A stretch of DNA of 64,000 bases, from the NCBI GenBank assembly GCA_021234155.1, contig JAJEKV010000056.1, positions 5,578,932 to 5,642,931 on the forward strand, given 5' to 3'. Origin of the DNA: Isoetes taiwanensis (Eukaryota; Streptophyta; Lycopodiopsida; Isoetales; Isoetaceae). Made by a program: the position numbers and the translations under genes. The notes under the pieces were generated by a model. It was not told the DNA's origin and made no database searches. It saw only the letters and a program-made list of their open reading frames with translations. Positions 9,740 to 19,549 of the stretch are shown piece by piece (position 1 is the stretch's first letter; the number at the start of each line of letters is the position of its first letter).

Positions 9740-11016
9740 TCAAAGAAGCGGCCTTAGGAAGAAGGAAGTCTGGTTCTAGCGGCGACAAGAGGAAAAAAAC
9801 GAGCTCCTGGTGAGATGTGAGGTTTTTCTTTGGTCGGAATACCTTTACTCATCCATCCTTTGGTCTTGCGGCATTCACCGGGACTCACTATTGATCACCG
9901 GCCGAACTCCGTTCTTCGTCATCGAGGGATTGGAGACAGAGCTTCTTGACACACCAGCAGATTCTTGGTGGTATGTCGAGGTATCAACAAGTGGGAAGGA
10001 GAAAGATCGGTTTCTCCACCAAAGGGATAAGAAGAGCTCCGGAGACAAGTACAAGAAGGTCGGTGTTGTGCTCTCCGCCTCTCTAGCCCGGTTCAAGCAT
10101 CTATCAATGTTTGTGGAAGATCGCGGAAAAAGAGTAAGTTCTACCACCGCGAAGAAATTATCGGTTTCAAATTATTCTCACTCTTCAATGAGCAAGTCGA
10201 AGGGCACCGACGCCTTTAAACTGTCAGAACCTTGGGTGGAAGGATCTGGAAAGGATGAAGGAGGCCGGGACCCTAACATCCAGGGAGCTTGGAATGGAGA
10301 TTTCCAGAGTGAGGGAAAAACTGTTCAACACAGGGAGCTTCACCTCCAGTGTCTTTGAAGACTCTACAACACTTTCGGCGGTGGGGAGGGAAGTTGTGGT
10401 TCATAAAGAAAAAGGCCCGGACAAGACCATAGATGGAGGAGATGACACCACACGGGAGGAATCAGATGATGAAGCAAGCGAAGATATGGTCGACTCCCAA
10501 TTAATGGATCCAGATGAGCGGTCGGGATTTCCGCGAGAGGGGCTTGAAAAAATGGAGCGGCCGGCTCGCGATTATCCGTTGGGAATAGCACACAAGCTGG
10601 CCGTTGGACATCGGGCGCTTGAAGGTTTGCAACGGAGATGCCGCCTTGTTCAACCATTGGGAATTTAATCCAAACACACATCTTTGGAGATTCGAACCCG
10701 ATGGTGCGACATCCCGCTTGCAGATCCAATGCCCGCGGATGTCATACCTTTCAAACCAAATCGGCCGGGTGAGTTGTTCACCGGAAGTCCGAGGAAGACC
10801 TGAAGGGAAAAGACATCCGGTTCTGGGTAGTAGACGGTCAGCATTCAGTGAGGGCAGCGCAAGTATTGCAGACGGAGAAGGAGGTGCCGCAAAGGATCAA
10901 GGATAGATATGCCAAGCGAGAGTGCAGAGTTCTTGCAGCGGAGACGCCAGCAACCGAGCTGGCCAGCATTAGCCACTGCCAGAACACAATAGCTGCGAGT
11001 GCCAGCTACATAAGGT
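9740..11016 (+). pseudogene. Decayed exon(s) with ParB-like DGQHS domain
   Basis: Coding-like sequence runs through several frames, so there are frameshifts or unrecognised introns. In order: a start-like MTTSVKEAALGRRKSG segment near 9728; a region with VVLSASLARFKHL; MKEAGTLTSRELGMEISRVR at 10255; and in the last part RFWVVDGQHSVRAAQVLQ followed by RYAKRECRVLAAETPATELA (about 10830-10970). A hydrophobic strand then DGQHS-x-x-AA recalls the ParB/sulfiredoxin-like and DGQHR nucleotide-binding folds. The exon ends in a donor AAG/GTAAAG at 11016. The next intron is full of hairpins. The role is unknown; DNA binding is a guess from the fold. Confidence 0.45.
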
Positions 11017-11712
11017 AAAGAACTCTTCGATTCGGTTTTTCTCGCTTCGCCAAGTCGAGAAAGCCTAGCATCCTATCATTTCTCGTTTTTCACTGGGGTT
11101 TCTCGACTCGCGAGTCGAGAAAGCCAGGGGAACACAGAAGAAATTAAAGGATGCGGAGCTTTCTCGACTCGCGAGTCGAGAAATCCCATAGAAATAAAAG
11201 AAAAGTAAACATTCAAGGGACTTTCTCGACTCAAGAAGTCGAAAAACCCCCGGCGATAAAGAACATTCGAGATTAATGGTCGACGACTGAAAGCATCGAG
11301 CCTTCCCATCCTTTCTTCCTCCGGCCTCTTTGGGCAATGTCGCTTTTAGTTTCTATTCTAAGTTGCATCGTTCAAGAGGCGGCAAGAAAGGATTTGGGAA
11401 TGAGCGGTACTTTTCGATCGCCCTTCACTCGCACCATGTTCTCTCCTCTCCCCGGGTGAAGAGCAAAAGCATCGAGCCTTCCCAATCTTTCTTTCCCCAG
11501 CCTCTTGCAATGTCGCTTTTAGTTTATATCCTAAGTTGCATCGTTCAAGAGGCGTGAAAGCAAAGATTTGGGAATGCGCCGATGCTTTTGCTCCGCCCTG
11601 AACTCTCCTATGTTTTCTCCTCTCCTTGTGGGTATTCTCGACTTCGAAGTCGAAAAACCCCCGCATCCTCCTATTTAGTGTTTACTTGGTGTTAGTAGAT
11701 ACTTTCAAGCTC
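11017..11712 (+). repeat. Intron packed with palindromes (family I, cluster 2) and two long hairpins (family III)
   Basis: Between the donor at 11017 and a TTTCAAG acceptor near 11712 there are five family I palindromes (11037, 11099, 11160, 11221, 11633). Those at 11099-11122 and 11160-11183 are perfect over 24 bp. Two family III hairpins lie at 11292-11412 and 11461-11593, with arms of about 40-48 nt and a conserved loop holding GCAATGTCGCTTTTAGTTT and CTAAGTTGCATCGTTC. The two family III copies are also direct repeats of each other. Confidence 0.8.
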
Positions 11713-12475
11713 TAACATTGGGACATTTATTGAATGCGGCCCGTATCCCGACCCGGATCATACACGCCGGCAACAATTGGAAAGCATTGGGTTGTCCTCG
11801 GCCCCTAAAGGAAACAGGGCTCCCTGGATAAGTGGAAGACCTTTGAGTCACTCTGCCCGATATGTTCTCACGGAAGGCCGAGAAGATGATGAGGGGAGGA
11901 TGAAGAGGAAAAGAAGAAGAGAACACCAAGAAAGGGCGGGGAGTCTCTCTCGACCAATATGGCCTCATTCTTAGCACTCGGGGCGGTTTGGGAGAAATGG
12001 ACCCAGATATGGGCTCAATGGACAAGAGGCAAGTCAAGGACGGCAATGGAGAATTTCCATGCAGCCGGGACCCAAAGTTGTTCGACGGGCAATTTATGAA
12101 AAGGATACGAGGGCCGACCGGCAAAGGAAACGCTTGATCTACTGAGGCGAGAATCCTGGATGGAACAATCCTGCTAAGGAAAAGTAGAAGCTCAAAAATG
12201 CAGGGCGCAAAGGATTATGCCACGATCCTAAAGAGAGCGGCGTCGCGTTGGAAGAAGGCATCCGGAGTTCGCAATGTTGCTTCCAATGAATACCATGACT
12301 TTGATTATTACAAGGAAAAGGCTGCCCTTGATGAGGAAGACATGAAGGAATTGAACCGTCTATGTCAACCCTACATCAACACCAAGCTAAAGCGTAACGT
12401 CAAAACCCTTCCCTTCCCTGAACGTGCTATGGCAATTCTGAAGAGGAAGCTTGGATTCGGGGTTCCCATTTAAGG
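11713..12475 (+). pseudogene. Coding remnant continuing the ParB-like gene
   Basis: In phase with the previous exon the sequence reads IGTFIECGPYPDPDHTRRQQ, then a Lys/Arg-rich stretch MKRKRRREHQERAGSL. After a change of frame comes a clean run at 12198-12473 with EYHDFDYYKEKAALDEEDMK and LPFPERAMAILKRKLG. No domain is recognised. The frame change near 11960-12190 suggests decay or an unseen intron. Confidence 0.4.
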
Positions 12476-12522
12476 CCGATGATAGCTCCCCCATTCCCCG
12501 GTAACATTGGGACACAAGGGAT

Positions 12523-13347
12523 TTGGTGGTGGTGAAGGCCACTTGGGCCCGTGGCACTATTTGCCATCAATATGATGGAAGACCCCACCCTTTTTATGAG
12601 AAAGCTGACATAGAGCAGTGGTACAAGACGTGTCTGGACATGACCGACCTGGATACTTTCAGTTTCCTTGTCTTTTGCACGCAAGGCAATCAGACAACTG
12701 TTGTCTCCCAATGGGCAGCTGATATTAACTTCACCAACAAGATCTTGTACTCCATATACGAGCTTGAACATGAGTGTAGACTTGGCTTGCCGAAGGCACC
12801 AAGCTTTGCCAATATAGTTTTGGTTTTGGTTTCAAGATCGGCTGTAGACCTGGACAAGTGGTGGTCTAGCGAACATCATTATCTCGACAGGTTCATGATT
12901 TCTCAAGAGCAGATGGAACCCTGGAAGGGCGGCAGATTTATGGAGGATGTGCCATCGATGGACAAAGTCAGCAATGATGGTGCGACAGGTCCTATACATA
13001 GAATTCCTATCCGGCCAAGGGTTATCAAGTACTTCATAACCAGCTTGGTCGAGGAAGATCAAATTGTATGCGAGTGGTACATGAATGGCCTGTTCTCTCA
13101 GGGGGCTATGCTGTATGGAATGAAACCTATATCCGTGGTTGGAAATAAGGACATGGTTGAAACCATTCGGTCATACCTGGATCTGCTTCATGAGCATTTC
13201 AAAGGGAGGAAGACAAATGGAAGCAGTAAGGACGATGATGACGAAGACAAACCTGAGAGCGAGGGAGAGAAACATGACGGAGACGAGAATCTCGAAGGTT
13301 TAGACCAGAATGCTGCGGAACAAATTCTTGAGAATCTGAAATTGAGG
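12523..13347 (+). pseudogene. Methyltransferase-like protein segment
   Basis: A long clean frame encodes about 275 residues. Near its end are RPRVIKYFITSLVEEDQIVC and then GLFSQGAMLYGMKPISVVGN followed by KDMVETIRSYLDLL. This layout (RP-x-x-x-x-x-F, a strand, a Gly-rich turn normally DPFxGSGT or FSGG, GR-x-x-x-x-x, acidic residue) is that of the last third of N6/N4-type DNA methyltransferases. The catalytic DPPY/NPPY and the normal SAM-loop glycines are not seen, so an active enzyme is unlikely. The C-terminus is acidic (DDDDEDKPESEGEK). It ends at a clear donor (AGG/GTGAGT) and continues into the FCP1-like exon. Confidence 0.4.
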
Positions 13348-13460
13348 TGAGTTCACTTTGCTCTGTCCGTGTTTCTCGACTTGCGAGTCGAGAAACCTTT
13401 CCATTCTCGACTCGCGAGTCGAGAAAACTCGTTTCCTATCTGACATCTCTCATCATTTCA
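13348..13460 (+). other. 113-bp intron made largely of two family I palindromes
   Basis: The intron has a GTGAGT donor and a TTTCAG acceptor, and both flanking frames are open. Palindromes occupy 13371-13396 (imperfect, rims GTTTC/GAAAC) and 13404-13425 (perfect). They make up about half of the intron. Confidence 0.7.
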
Positions 13461-14309
13461 GGAACATCGAACGCAACGACTCCGGATCATTGTCAATATC
13501 TAGTGGCGGTTCACGTCGTGAGGACACTGTACACCCCAAAGACAATCAACAGCAAGACACTGCGGACAGCCAGAAAGGACCTGAAAAATTAATGATCCCG
13601 CATATGGATCCCGACGAACCGGAAATATGGTCAGAGCCAAACTCCAACTGGGATCCAGCTGGTCCCACCAAGCTTGTAATATTTGACGTCAATGGAGTAT
13701 TAGCTGCAGTATACCACGATAAAGACGTCCTTGAGCTTAACACCTCGCAGATCCTGACGAAAACGGAGCATAAAATCGTGTATCCGAGGCCTAGAGCAAA
13801 GGAAATTGTTGAATGGTGCCTGGAACGGGGATTCGAAGTGGCCATATGGTCTTGTATGGCAAAGAAAAATATTGTCAATGTTCTTGGTGTTCTCGGCCTT
13901 CCAGTTTTGAAGTTCAAGTTTGTTTGGGGAAGCGAAAGGGTCGAGCATGTGTCAGATCTCGATCCAGCCATCACAAAGGGGAAGCATATTATGGTGAAAA
14001 GGCTGGACAGGGTTTATGAACAATTCCCGGACTATGGCAAACACAACACGCTGATCATAGACGACTCCGCCTACAAGTGCTATCATAACTTCATAAAATA
14101 CAATCATTGCTAAGACTTATCGACCAGAAGAGTATGAGACGGATAGGTGGCTGTCTTTCGGACTTTGTCCTGTCTTGGCGGAATCCCTCTTTGCCATTCT
14201 TGTGGCCGATGTGATTGCGAACTATCCGAGCCTCAAGGAACCCGATCCAGAGAGCCGCGCGATCATGAAAGCTATGGACGACAAATATTTTGGTGATCAA
14301 GAAGAGTGA
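13461..14309 (+). pseudogene. FCP1-like HAD phosphatase domain, altered and frameshifted
   Basis: After NIERNDSGSLSISSGG the frame encodes KLVIFDVNGVLAAVY, YPRPRAKEIVEWCLERGFEV, AIWSCMAKKNIVNVL and NTLIIDDSAYKC. These match the order of motifs in FCP1/CTD-type HAD phosphatases. The signature DxDx(T/V) reads D-V-N-G-V, so the second Asp, the acid/base in the family, is Asn. A one-base frame change between about 14094 and 14100 leads to TYRPEEYETDRWLSFGL and an end at the TGA 14307-14309. I infer a non-catalytic or dead copy. It is joined by an intron to the methyltransferase-like segment, so one fused polyprotein-like gene is possible. Confidence 0.55.
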
Positions 14310-14399
14310 CCTCTCCTTTTAGATAGTCAAATTGTGTGAATATTGTAAAGAAACGTGAAGAAATGTACTATGTTTTGTAATGAATATACATGTATATTG

Positions 14400-14710
14400 A
14401 GTTTTCGCTGGCTTTCTCGACTTCAGCGAGTCGAAAAGGCATGCTTGTCCCGATTGATGAAACCATTTGTATGTTTGTTTGTGTGGACCGGATGCAGCCA
14501 TAATCTATTATGATAATGGTTGTACATTGGGTTTCCTGGGCCTTTCTCGACTCGCGAGTCGAGAAAGGCACTGCTTGTCCCGATGACGCAACCATTTGTA
14601 TGCTTCCATGTGTGATTGGATGCAACCATATTCTAATGGGAATGGTTGTACTTTGACTTTTCCGGGCCTTTCTCGACTTCGCGAGTCGAGAAAGACTACT
14701 TTTCTTGATT
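14400..14710 (+). repeat. 127-bp tandem repeat with family I palindromes (cluster 3)
   Basis: Three palindromes at 14411, 14541 and 14668 are spaced 130 and 127 bp apart. The intervals share TTGTCCCGAT, CAACCATTTGTATG and GGTTGTAC words. The copy at 14541-14568 is a perfect 28-bp palindrome. The array follows the stop codon of the FCP1-like frame, so it would lie in a 3' UTR or a further intron. Confidence 0.85.
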
Positions 14711-14831
14711 GGATGCCGTTATATGGAATGAATGTTCTCTATTGTAATTTGATTTCACCATTCTTTTCTTCGTTTTGACTAATGGCACCGTAATTGTTAA
14801 TCATAGACTCTCCTTGCTCCAGGTGGTTCAG

Positions 14832-15184
14832 GCACAGGTCCGACACCAGCACAGATCCCGTTCAGGCATCACAGAGACCGCACCAGGCGGCACAGATCCC
14901 GCTCAAGGCGGAAGAGATACCGTTCTGGCACAGATCCCGCTCACGCTACACTCTTGCCCGGCCTTTGGGATAAGGTTGCTCGTGAATGCAGACGCCATGC
15001 ACACGCTCGGGATAAAGAAGAGGAGAAGAAATTAGAGACAGTCCAGAAAGCTCAAAGCATCTTGCAAGCATTGCATAACATCCACGGAGGTTGGGGAAGG
15101 AGCATATTCGATGAAAAGTCAAGGAGGAGAGTGGAGAAGTCGGGTGGGCCAGGTCACCCGGTGGCTCCAGAGGCACCTCCGTGA
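14832..15184 (+). pseudogene. Arg/Ser/His-rich terminal exon
   Basis: After a CTCCAG acceptor a frame reads GGSGTGPTPAQIPFRHHRD, then RTRRHRSRSRRKRYRSG, then ARECRRHAHARDKEEEKKLE and LHNIHGGWGRSIF, ending at TGA 15182-15184. The first part is encoded by short repeats of GCACAGATCCCGC-type words. It resembles an RS-type nuclear, low-complexity tail. It may be the last exon of the cluster gene. No domain is recognised. Confidence 0.35.
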
Positions 15185-15199
15185 GGGCATTCCACACTC

Positions 15200-16390
15200 T
15201 ACAGGTTGCCCCCAAGGCTTACAGTCGGCGTGAAGAAGCGCCGCAAGTTAATCCCCTAAGGTGGACCACCTACCACGATGATGTAACTGTAGTGACAGCA
15301 AGACCGCCATGGTCTCTGCGTCCGATGTAAAATACATTGTACCTATTCAATTTATTAATAAAAATTCTTTTTCAATTAGAGCTTTGGTTTCAATCTTTAA
15401 TGAATTTCCTTTGTTTTAGTTGCATTGTTCTTGTTCTCGACTGGCTATCCAAGGAAAACTGGAAGAGAGCTTGGATGCACAATAACAAACAAAAATTCGA
15501 ATTAAGGATAGTTTCGGGTCGGGGTGCTCCTTTTCGTGTAAATTAACAGGGTTCCGAAAAAAAAGTGGGAATGGAATGAGTCCCACTTTAATTAAATACG
15601 ACTTTAAGGTGACAACTTTAGGAGGAAACAACTAAGTCAAAATCATTTTTATTAGTTTGCATAGAACATTTATCAAGTACTAAACATGAACTCTTTTGTA
15701 ACATGGATGCAATAATAATTGGGATTGAACTTCATAATTGGATCACATAGCCTTGGCATTGATGCCTTCAATGATGCACATGTTTGGATAAATTGAGTAA
15801 GGTGCAGCCTCATTTATATCTCCATACAATTTGGTTAAGTGTTTTCCATGCCTTGGCATTTGTCATATCAAAGAGAAAGCAAATGCAGTCCAATTCTTTC
15901 ACATAATAAGCTATGTCTAATTGTCGTCTGCTTTAGAGTGTGGCTGGAAATGTTGATTGTAGGGATCCTTTAGCTTCTAATTTCTATTGAAATCCAATCT
16001 GTATGAAATACATGCAAGCCATGTAGAACAATAGTCTGCCATGTAGCGCATAGGAGCAATTTTGAATTAAATGAGAAAAGGGGCAATAATATTGCAAAAA
16101 CTATATTCCACAAGGCAAAAATGTCCAGCCTTGTTTTACTTCAAAAGCTCAAGTAATAACTTCACAAATGTTATGACTATCAAAAAGAACTTAATCCATG
16201 GGGCACATCAATTGGATGTTCCAGTAAATAACCATGTCCAGACCATTGTATGTACAACGTATGCGCGTACTACGATGCATTTCGTTTCAATCACCTACTT
16301 AAATGTGCCCATGATTACCTTCATATCAGGAAGTACTTATTGCCCTACATGTCATTGGCTAAAAAGCTACTTTTAAGTAGCCCTCCATAA
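15200..16390. other. No gene recognised
   Basis: AT-rich DNA between the RS-rich exon and the TPS1 remnant. A single half of the family I palindrome (TTCTCGACTGGC) occurs at about 15434. I looked for further TPS1 exons on the minus strand below 16396 and saw none. Confidence 0.4.
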
Positions 16391-16395
16391 CCTAC

Positions 16396-17045
16396 TACTG
16401 CCTCTGAAAATAGTGTATTAGCTCTCTGATAAGCCTTATATTGAGAATGCAAATTACGTGTGTCTGCCAACCAAGCTTCTTGCTGGAAAATAATATAATG
16501 GAAAAGAGGCCATAATACATTGCTGCAATATCCATTATAATACTGGTCGGCAGTTTCTTCATCTAGAAATACCGGTATGAGTCCTGCATTAAAGAGTGTA
16601 AGATAAATAATCACTAAACAAGATATTGAACTCCATTTGCTATGATCTAGTGTCTTAGCTAATTGGTAAAACAAGGCAGTCTAATTCCCTATAATAATTT
16701 CAAGAAATAACACCAAAGAAAATGATGTAATAAGATATAACAAAAGAAATGACGTGATAAGGAATAAGCTGGGCCATTCTTGCCTTCTTCTACAGAGCTT
16801 TTGAAAGGGACTACTGACCTTTCTCATCTTCAACTTTTACCCAGTCCATTTTGTCATGAATTACTTAACACCTGCAGAAACACAAAGACACTTGCTAAGA
16901 TAAGGAAAGGAATATCAAACCATATAAAAGCTGATTCTCCACAGGTTGAGAAGCGTACAAAAAGACATGAACTGCTTACCAGGCAAGCACTCACGAGGCC
17001 TTCTGCACTCAGTCCTAGAGCCCATGATCTAGTAGAGGTCAAGTT
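16396..17045 (-). pseudogene. Class I trehalose-6-phosphate synthase (TPS1-like) fragment
   Basis: Three exons of a TPS1-type glucosyltransferase are readable. Exon A (about 16980-17045) encodes SWALGLSAEGLVSACL with a donor CTG/GTAAGC; the family has S-L-E-I-S-A-G-G-L-V-S-A here. Exon B (about 16770-16860) encodes DWVKVEDEKGQ, then a stop, SLSKAL, then another stop. Exon C (16396-16583) encodes LIPVFLDEETADQYYNGYCS and NVLWPLFHY, then QYKAYQRANTLFSEAVV. The FLDEE and YYNGYC...LWPLFHY blocks are typical of class I TPS rather than class II. The two in-frame stops in exon B and the absence of the C-terminal part show a pseudogene. Confidence 0.8.
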
Positions 17046-17124
17046 AAAGGTTCAGAGGAGTCTAATTTCTACAAATATAATATTCTAGTGATAATGACCT
17101 AAGAACATAGAAGAAATTTTGCAA

Positions 17125-17526
17125 TTAATCTCCAATTAAACAAAATTGTATAAATCCATTACCCTCTAACGGCCAAACAGGAATGTTTCCAACTTTTAAT
17201 TGTAGAAGTCTATCTGGTAGTTTGTTGGTCATTGTTTCAAATGCAATAGACCTTTTATCTGTGGTTGCCCTCATTGGCAAAATGCATATCTCTCGAAGAA
17301 TGTGCCGAATAGGCAAGATTGATTCATGGTCAAAAGGTTCCATCCCTTGTGCCAGGATGGGCATACCTGTTGAAACATCAAGTTGGATTTGACCATTCGT
17401 AATATAGTACCTATAATAGTCAGCTGCAAAGAAGACATTGGTTTCAAGCCCTTGTTTATGGAGAAAAATATACCTTACCTTTCCGTACCAATGGCCATCA
17501 CTTATGTTCTCATTGCGGACTACCAC
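17125..17526 (-). pseudogene. Open frame resembling the tail of KDZ-type transposases
   Basis: A 133-codon frame contains DGHWYGKVRYIF, QLDVSTGMPILAQG and HESILPIRHILREICILPM. An (R/K)-x-x-x-F-F strand followed by D-x-x-TGM and S-I-x-x-x-I-x-R-x-x-x-L-P is the pattern I recall downstream of KDZ-type transposases. No transposase core is nearby, so this is a remnant at best. Confidence 0.25.
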
Positions 17527-17528
17527 TG

Positions 17529-18945
17529 TTCTCTCTCTTGGGCTCTCTCTTCGGACCCTGGATAAAACCCTGCACGCAAGCTCTCGACCACTTCCGAGGT
17601 AGTGAAGCCTGCAAAAACCTAAACCCTACAGATTTAGTAGGGTTTAGGCGTCATGGCACCAAAACTGCACCATCTCCTAATCCCACCGTTCAAATGGCAG
17701 CTCAAGTCCCATGAAACGTCTCCAAAAAGAAAAAATGGACATCCACTGCACGGATGTGCTAACCCCCAAATTTTCCCCTTTCTGACGTACGGGTGCGACG
17801 GGGAAATGGCGTGTTCCCACAGTTAAGCCTCTCTAGCGAGCTCGAAATGCAATTTTGACTTCTTGATATAGGAAACTATTCGACCTTCCATCCAACTCCT
17901 TGGCTAGCATGCTAATCTATACATAGCATATATCCGAACGTTTGATCAATCCTCTGCCCCTCAAACATGTGTCCTGGAGTATCTATGGCCTTTTGGATGC
18001 AACTGCACAGTCGAACCGTCGTTCTGTGCCTTCCTTGCATGCCCAGTCGCACGATGTCTAGCTTGTTCCGAGCCATCGCCAGGGGGCAAGTTTGAAACTG
18101 GTGCCCAAGGAGGGTTTTTTTGTTCTTTCTATTGGGCTCTCTCTTTGGACCCTTGATAAAATCCTGCACGCAAGCTCTCGACCACTTCCGAAGCAGGGAA
18201 GGCTGCCAAAACCTAAACCCTACAAATTTAGTAGGGTTTAGGTGTCAGGGCAACAAAACTGCACCATCTCCTAATCCCACCGTTCAAATGGCAGCTCATA
18301 TCCCATGAAACGTCTCCAAAAAGAAAAAATGGACATCCACTGCACGGATGTACTAACCCCCAAATTTTCCCCTTTCTGATGTAAGGGCGCGACGGGGAAA
18401 TGGCGTGTTCCCACAGTTAAGCCTCTCTAGCGAGCTCGAAATGCAATTTTGACTTCACGAATGAGTCCAAAGCATCCATTGTACTCTAGGGACCAATTAT
18501 TATGACCATCTGTAACCAAACTCAGCTTGATATAGGAAACTATTCGACCTTCCATCCAACTCCTTGGCTAGCATGCTAGTCTATACATAGCATATATCCG
18601 AACGTTTGATCAATCCTCTGCCCCTCAAACATGTGTCCTGGAGTAACTCTGGCCTTCTGGATGCAACTGCACAATCGAACCGACGTTCTGTGCCTTCCTT
18701 GCATGCCCAGTCGCACGATGTCTAGCTTGTTCCGAGCCATCGCGAGGGGGCAAGTTTGAAACTGGTGCCCAAGGAGGGTTTTTTTGTTCTCTCTCTTGGG
18801 CTCTCTCTTTGGACCCTCGATAAAACCCTGCACGCAAGCTCTCGACCACTTCCAAGGCAGGGAAGTCTGCCAAAACCTAAACCCTACAGATTTAGTAGGG
18901 TTTAGGTGTCAGGGCAACAAAACTGCACCATCTCCTAATGTCGGT
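17529..18945 (+). repeat. Tandem repeat, 2.2 copies of a 592-664 bp unit
   Basis: Units begin at 17529, 18121 and 18785 with GTTCT(C/T)TCT(C/A)TTGGGCTCT. Unit 2 has about 70 bp that are absent from unit 1, inserted after GACTTC near 18455. Unit 3 stops after TCTCCTAAT at about 18940. Each unit holds the hairpin CCTAAACCCTAC/GTAGGGTTTAGG, with a 7-nt loop, near 17620, 18212 and 18876. The open frames that cross the units carry no domain. Confidence 0.9.
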
Positions 18946-19257
18946 TGCACTTAGGACATGGTCAAGAAGCTGCAGTTAAAAACATGAAGCAATAGGAACT
19001 GAAGGAATGGGGTTTGGATCTATTGGCCATCCCGAATGATCCCAAACAATTTTGCTACTGCAAAAGGTGCTCTTGGCTTCTACTTGCCATTCTGGTAGGA
19101 GGATAAATCCAAACCCCATTCCGTCAATTCCTATTGCTTCCGTTTTCAATTGCAACTTCTCGGCCATGTCCCAAGTGCAACTGACTAAAACTCGGCCTCC
19201 AAAATGTAAACCCTTCAATAACCTAGCAACACACAGGGTTTACGTTTCGGAGGCCAT
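18942..19257. repeat. Two adjacent foldbacks
   Basis: Arm 18942-19020 pairs imperfectly with 19105-19184; shared words include CAATAGGAA and GGGGTTTGGAT and their complements. Immediately after, GGCCTCC...GTAAACCC (19194-19213) pairs with GGGTTTACGTTTCGGAGGCC (about 19236-19255). Non-coding. Confidence 0.7.
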
Positions 19258-19380
19258 ATCTTAGTCAGATTCGACCAGGATCTTGCATAATGTCATCACG
19301 TAGAGGGAGGGTGTTGACACCAGAAGACAGACCCTTAAAACCTTCCGGAAGCAGTTCACCCCAAAGGTCCTCTTTCGAAG

Positions 19381-19458
19381 GGGTTTGAACCCCTGACCAA
19401 GTGCACATTTATTTTGGCATTATTAAGCCTATACCAACTCACCACACATCCGTTGGGC
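19381..19458 (-). repeat. SINE-like tRNA-derived repeat, minus copy
   Basis: The reverse complement has TGGTGAGTTGGTATAGG, an A-box-like word, and GGTCAGGGGTTCAAACCCC, a near-consensus B box, about 45 bp apart. It forms an inverted pair with 19550-19629. Confidence 0.65.
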
Positions 19459-19549
19459 AAAACTTTTAGCCATACATGCACACTTTATAGGCAGGATAGA
19501 ATCCCGCCTCAGGAAGTCGGGGAAATTTTAGGCAACAACCAGTATACCA

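Noticed and set aside
17912-18833. Two similar 85-codon minus-strand frames
   Set aside because: They are the same segment of a tandem repeat read twice. No domain, and the alternative frames are equally open.
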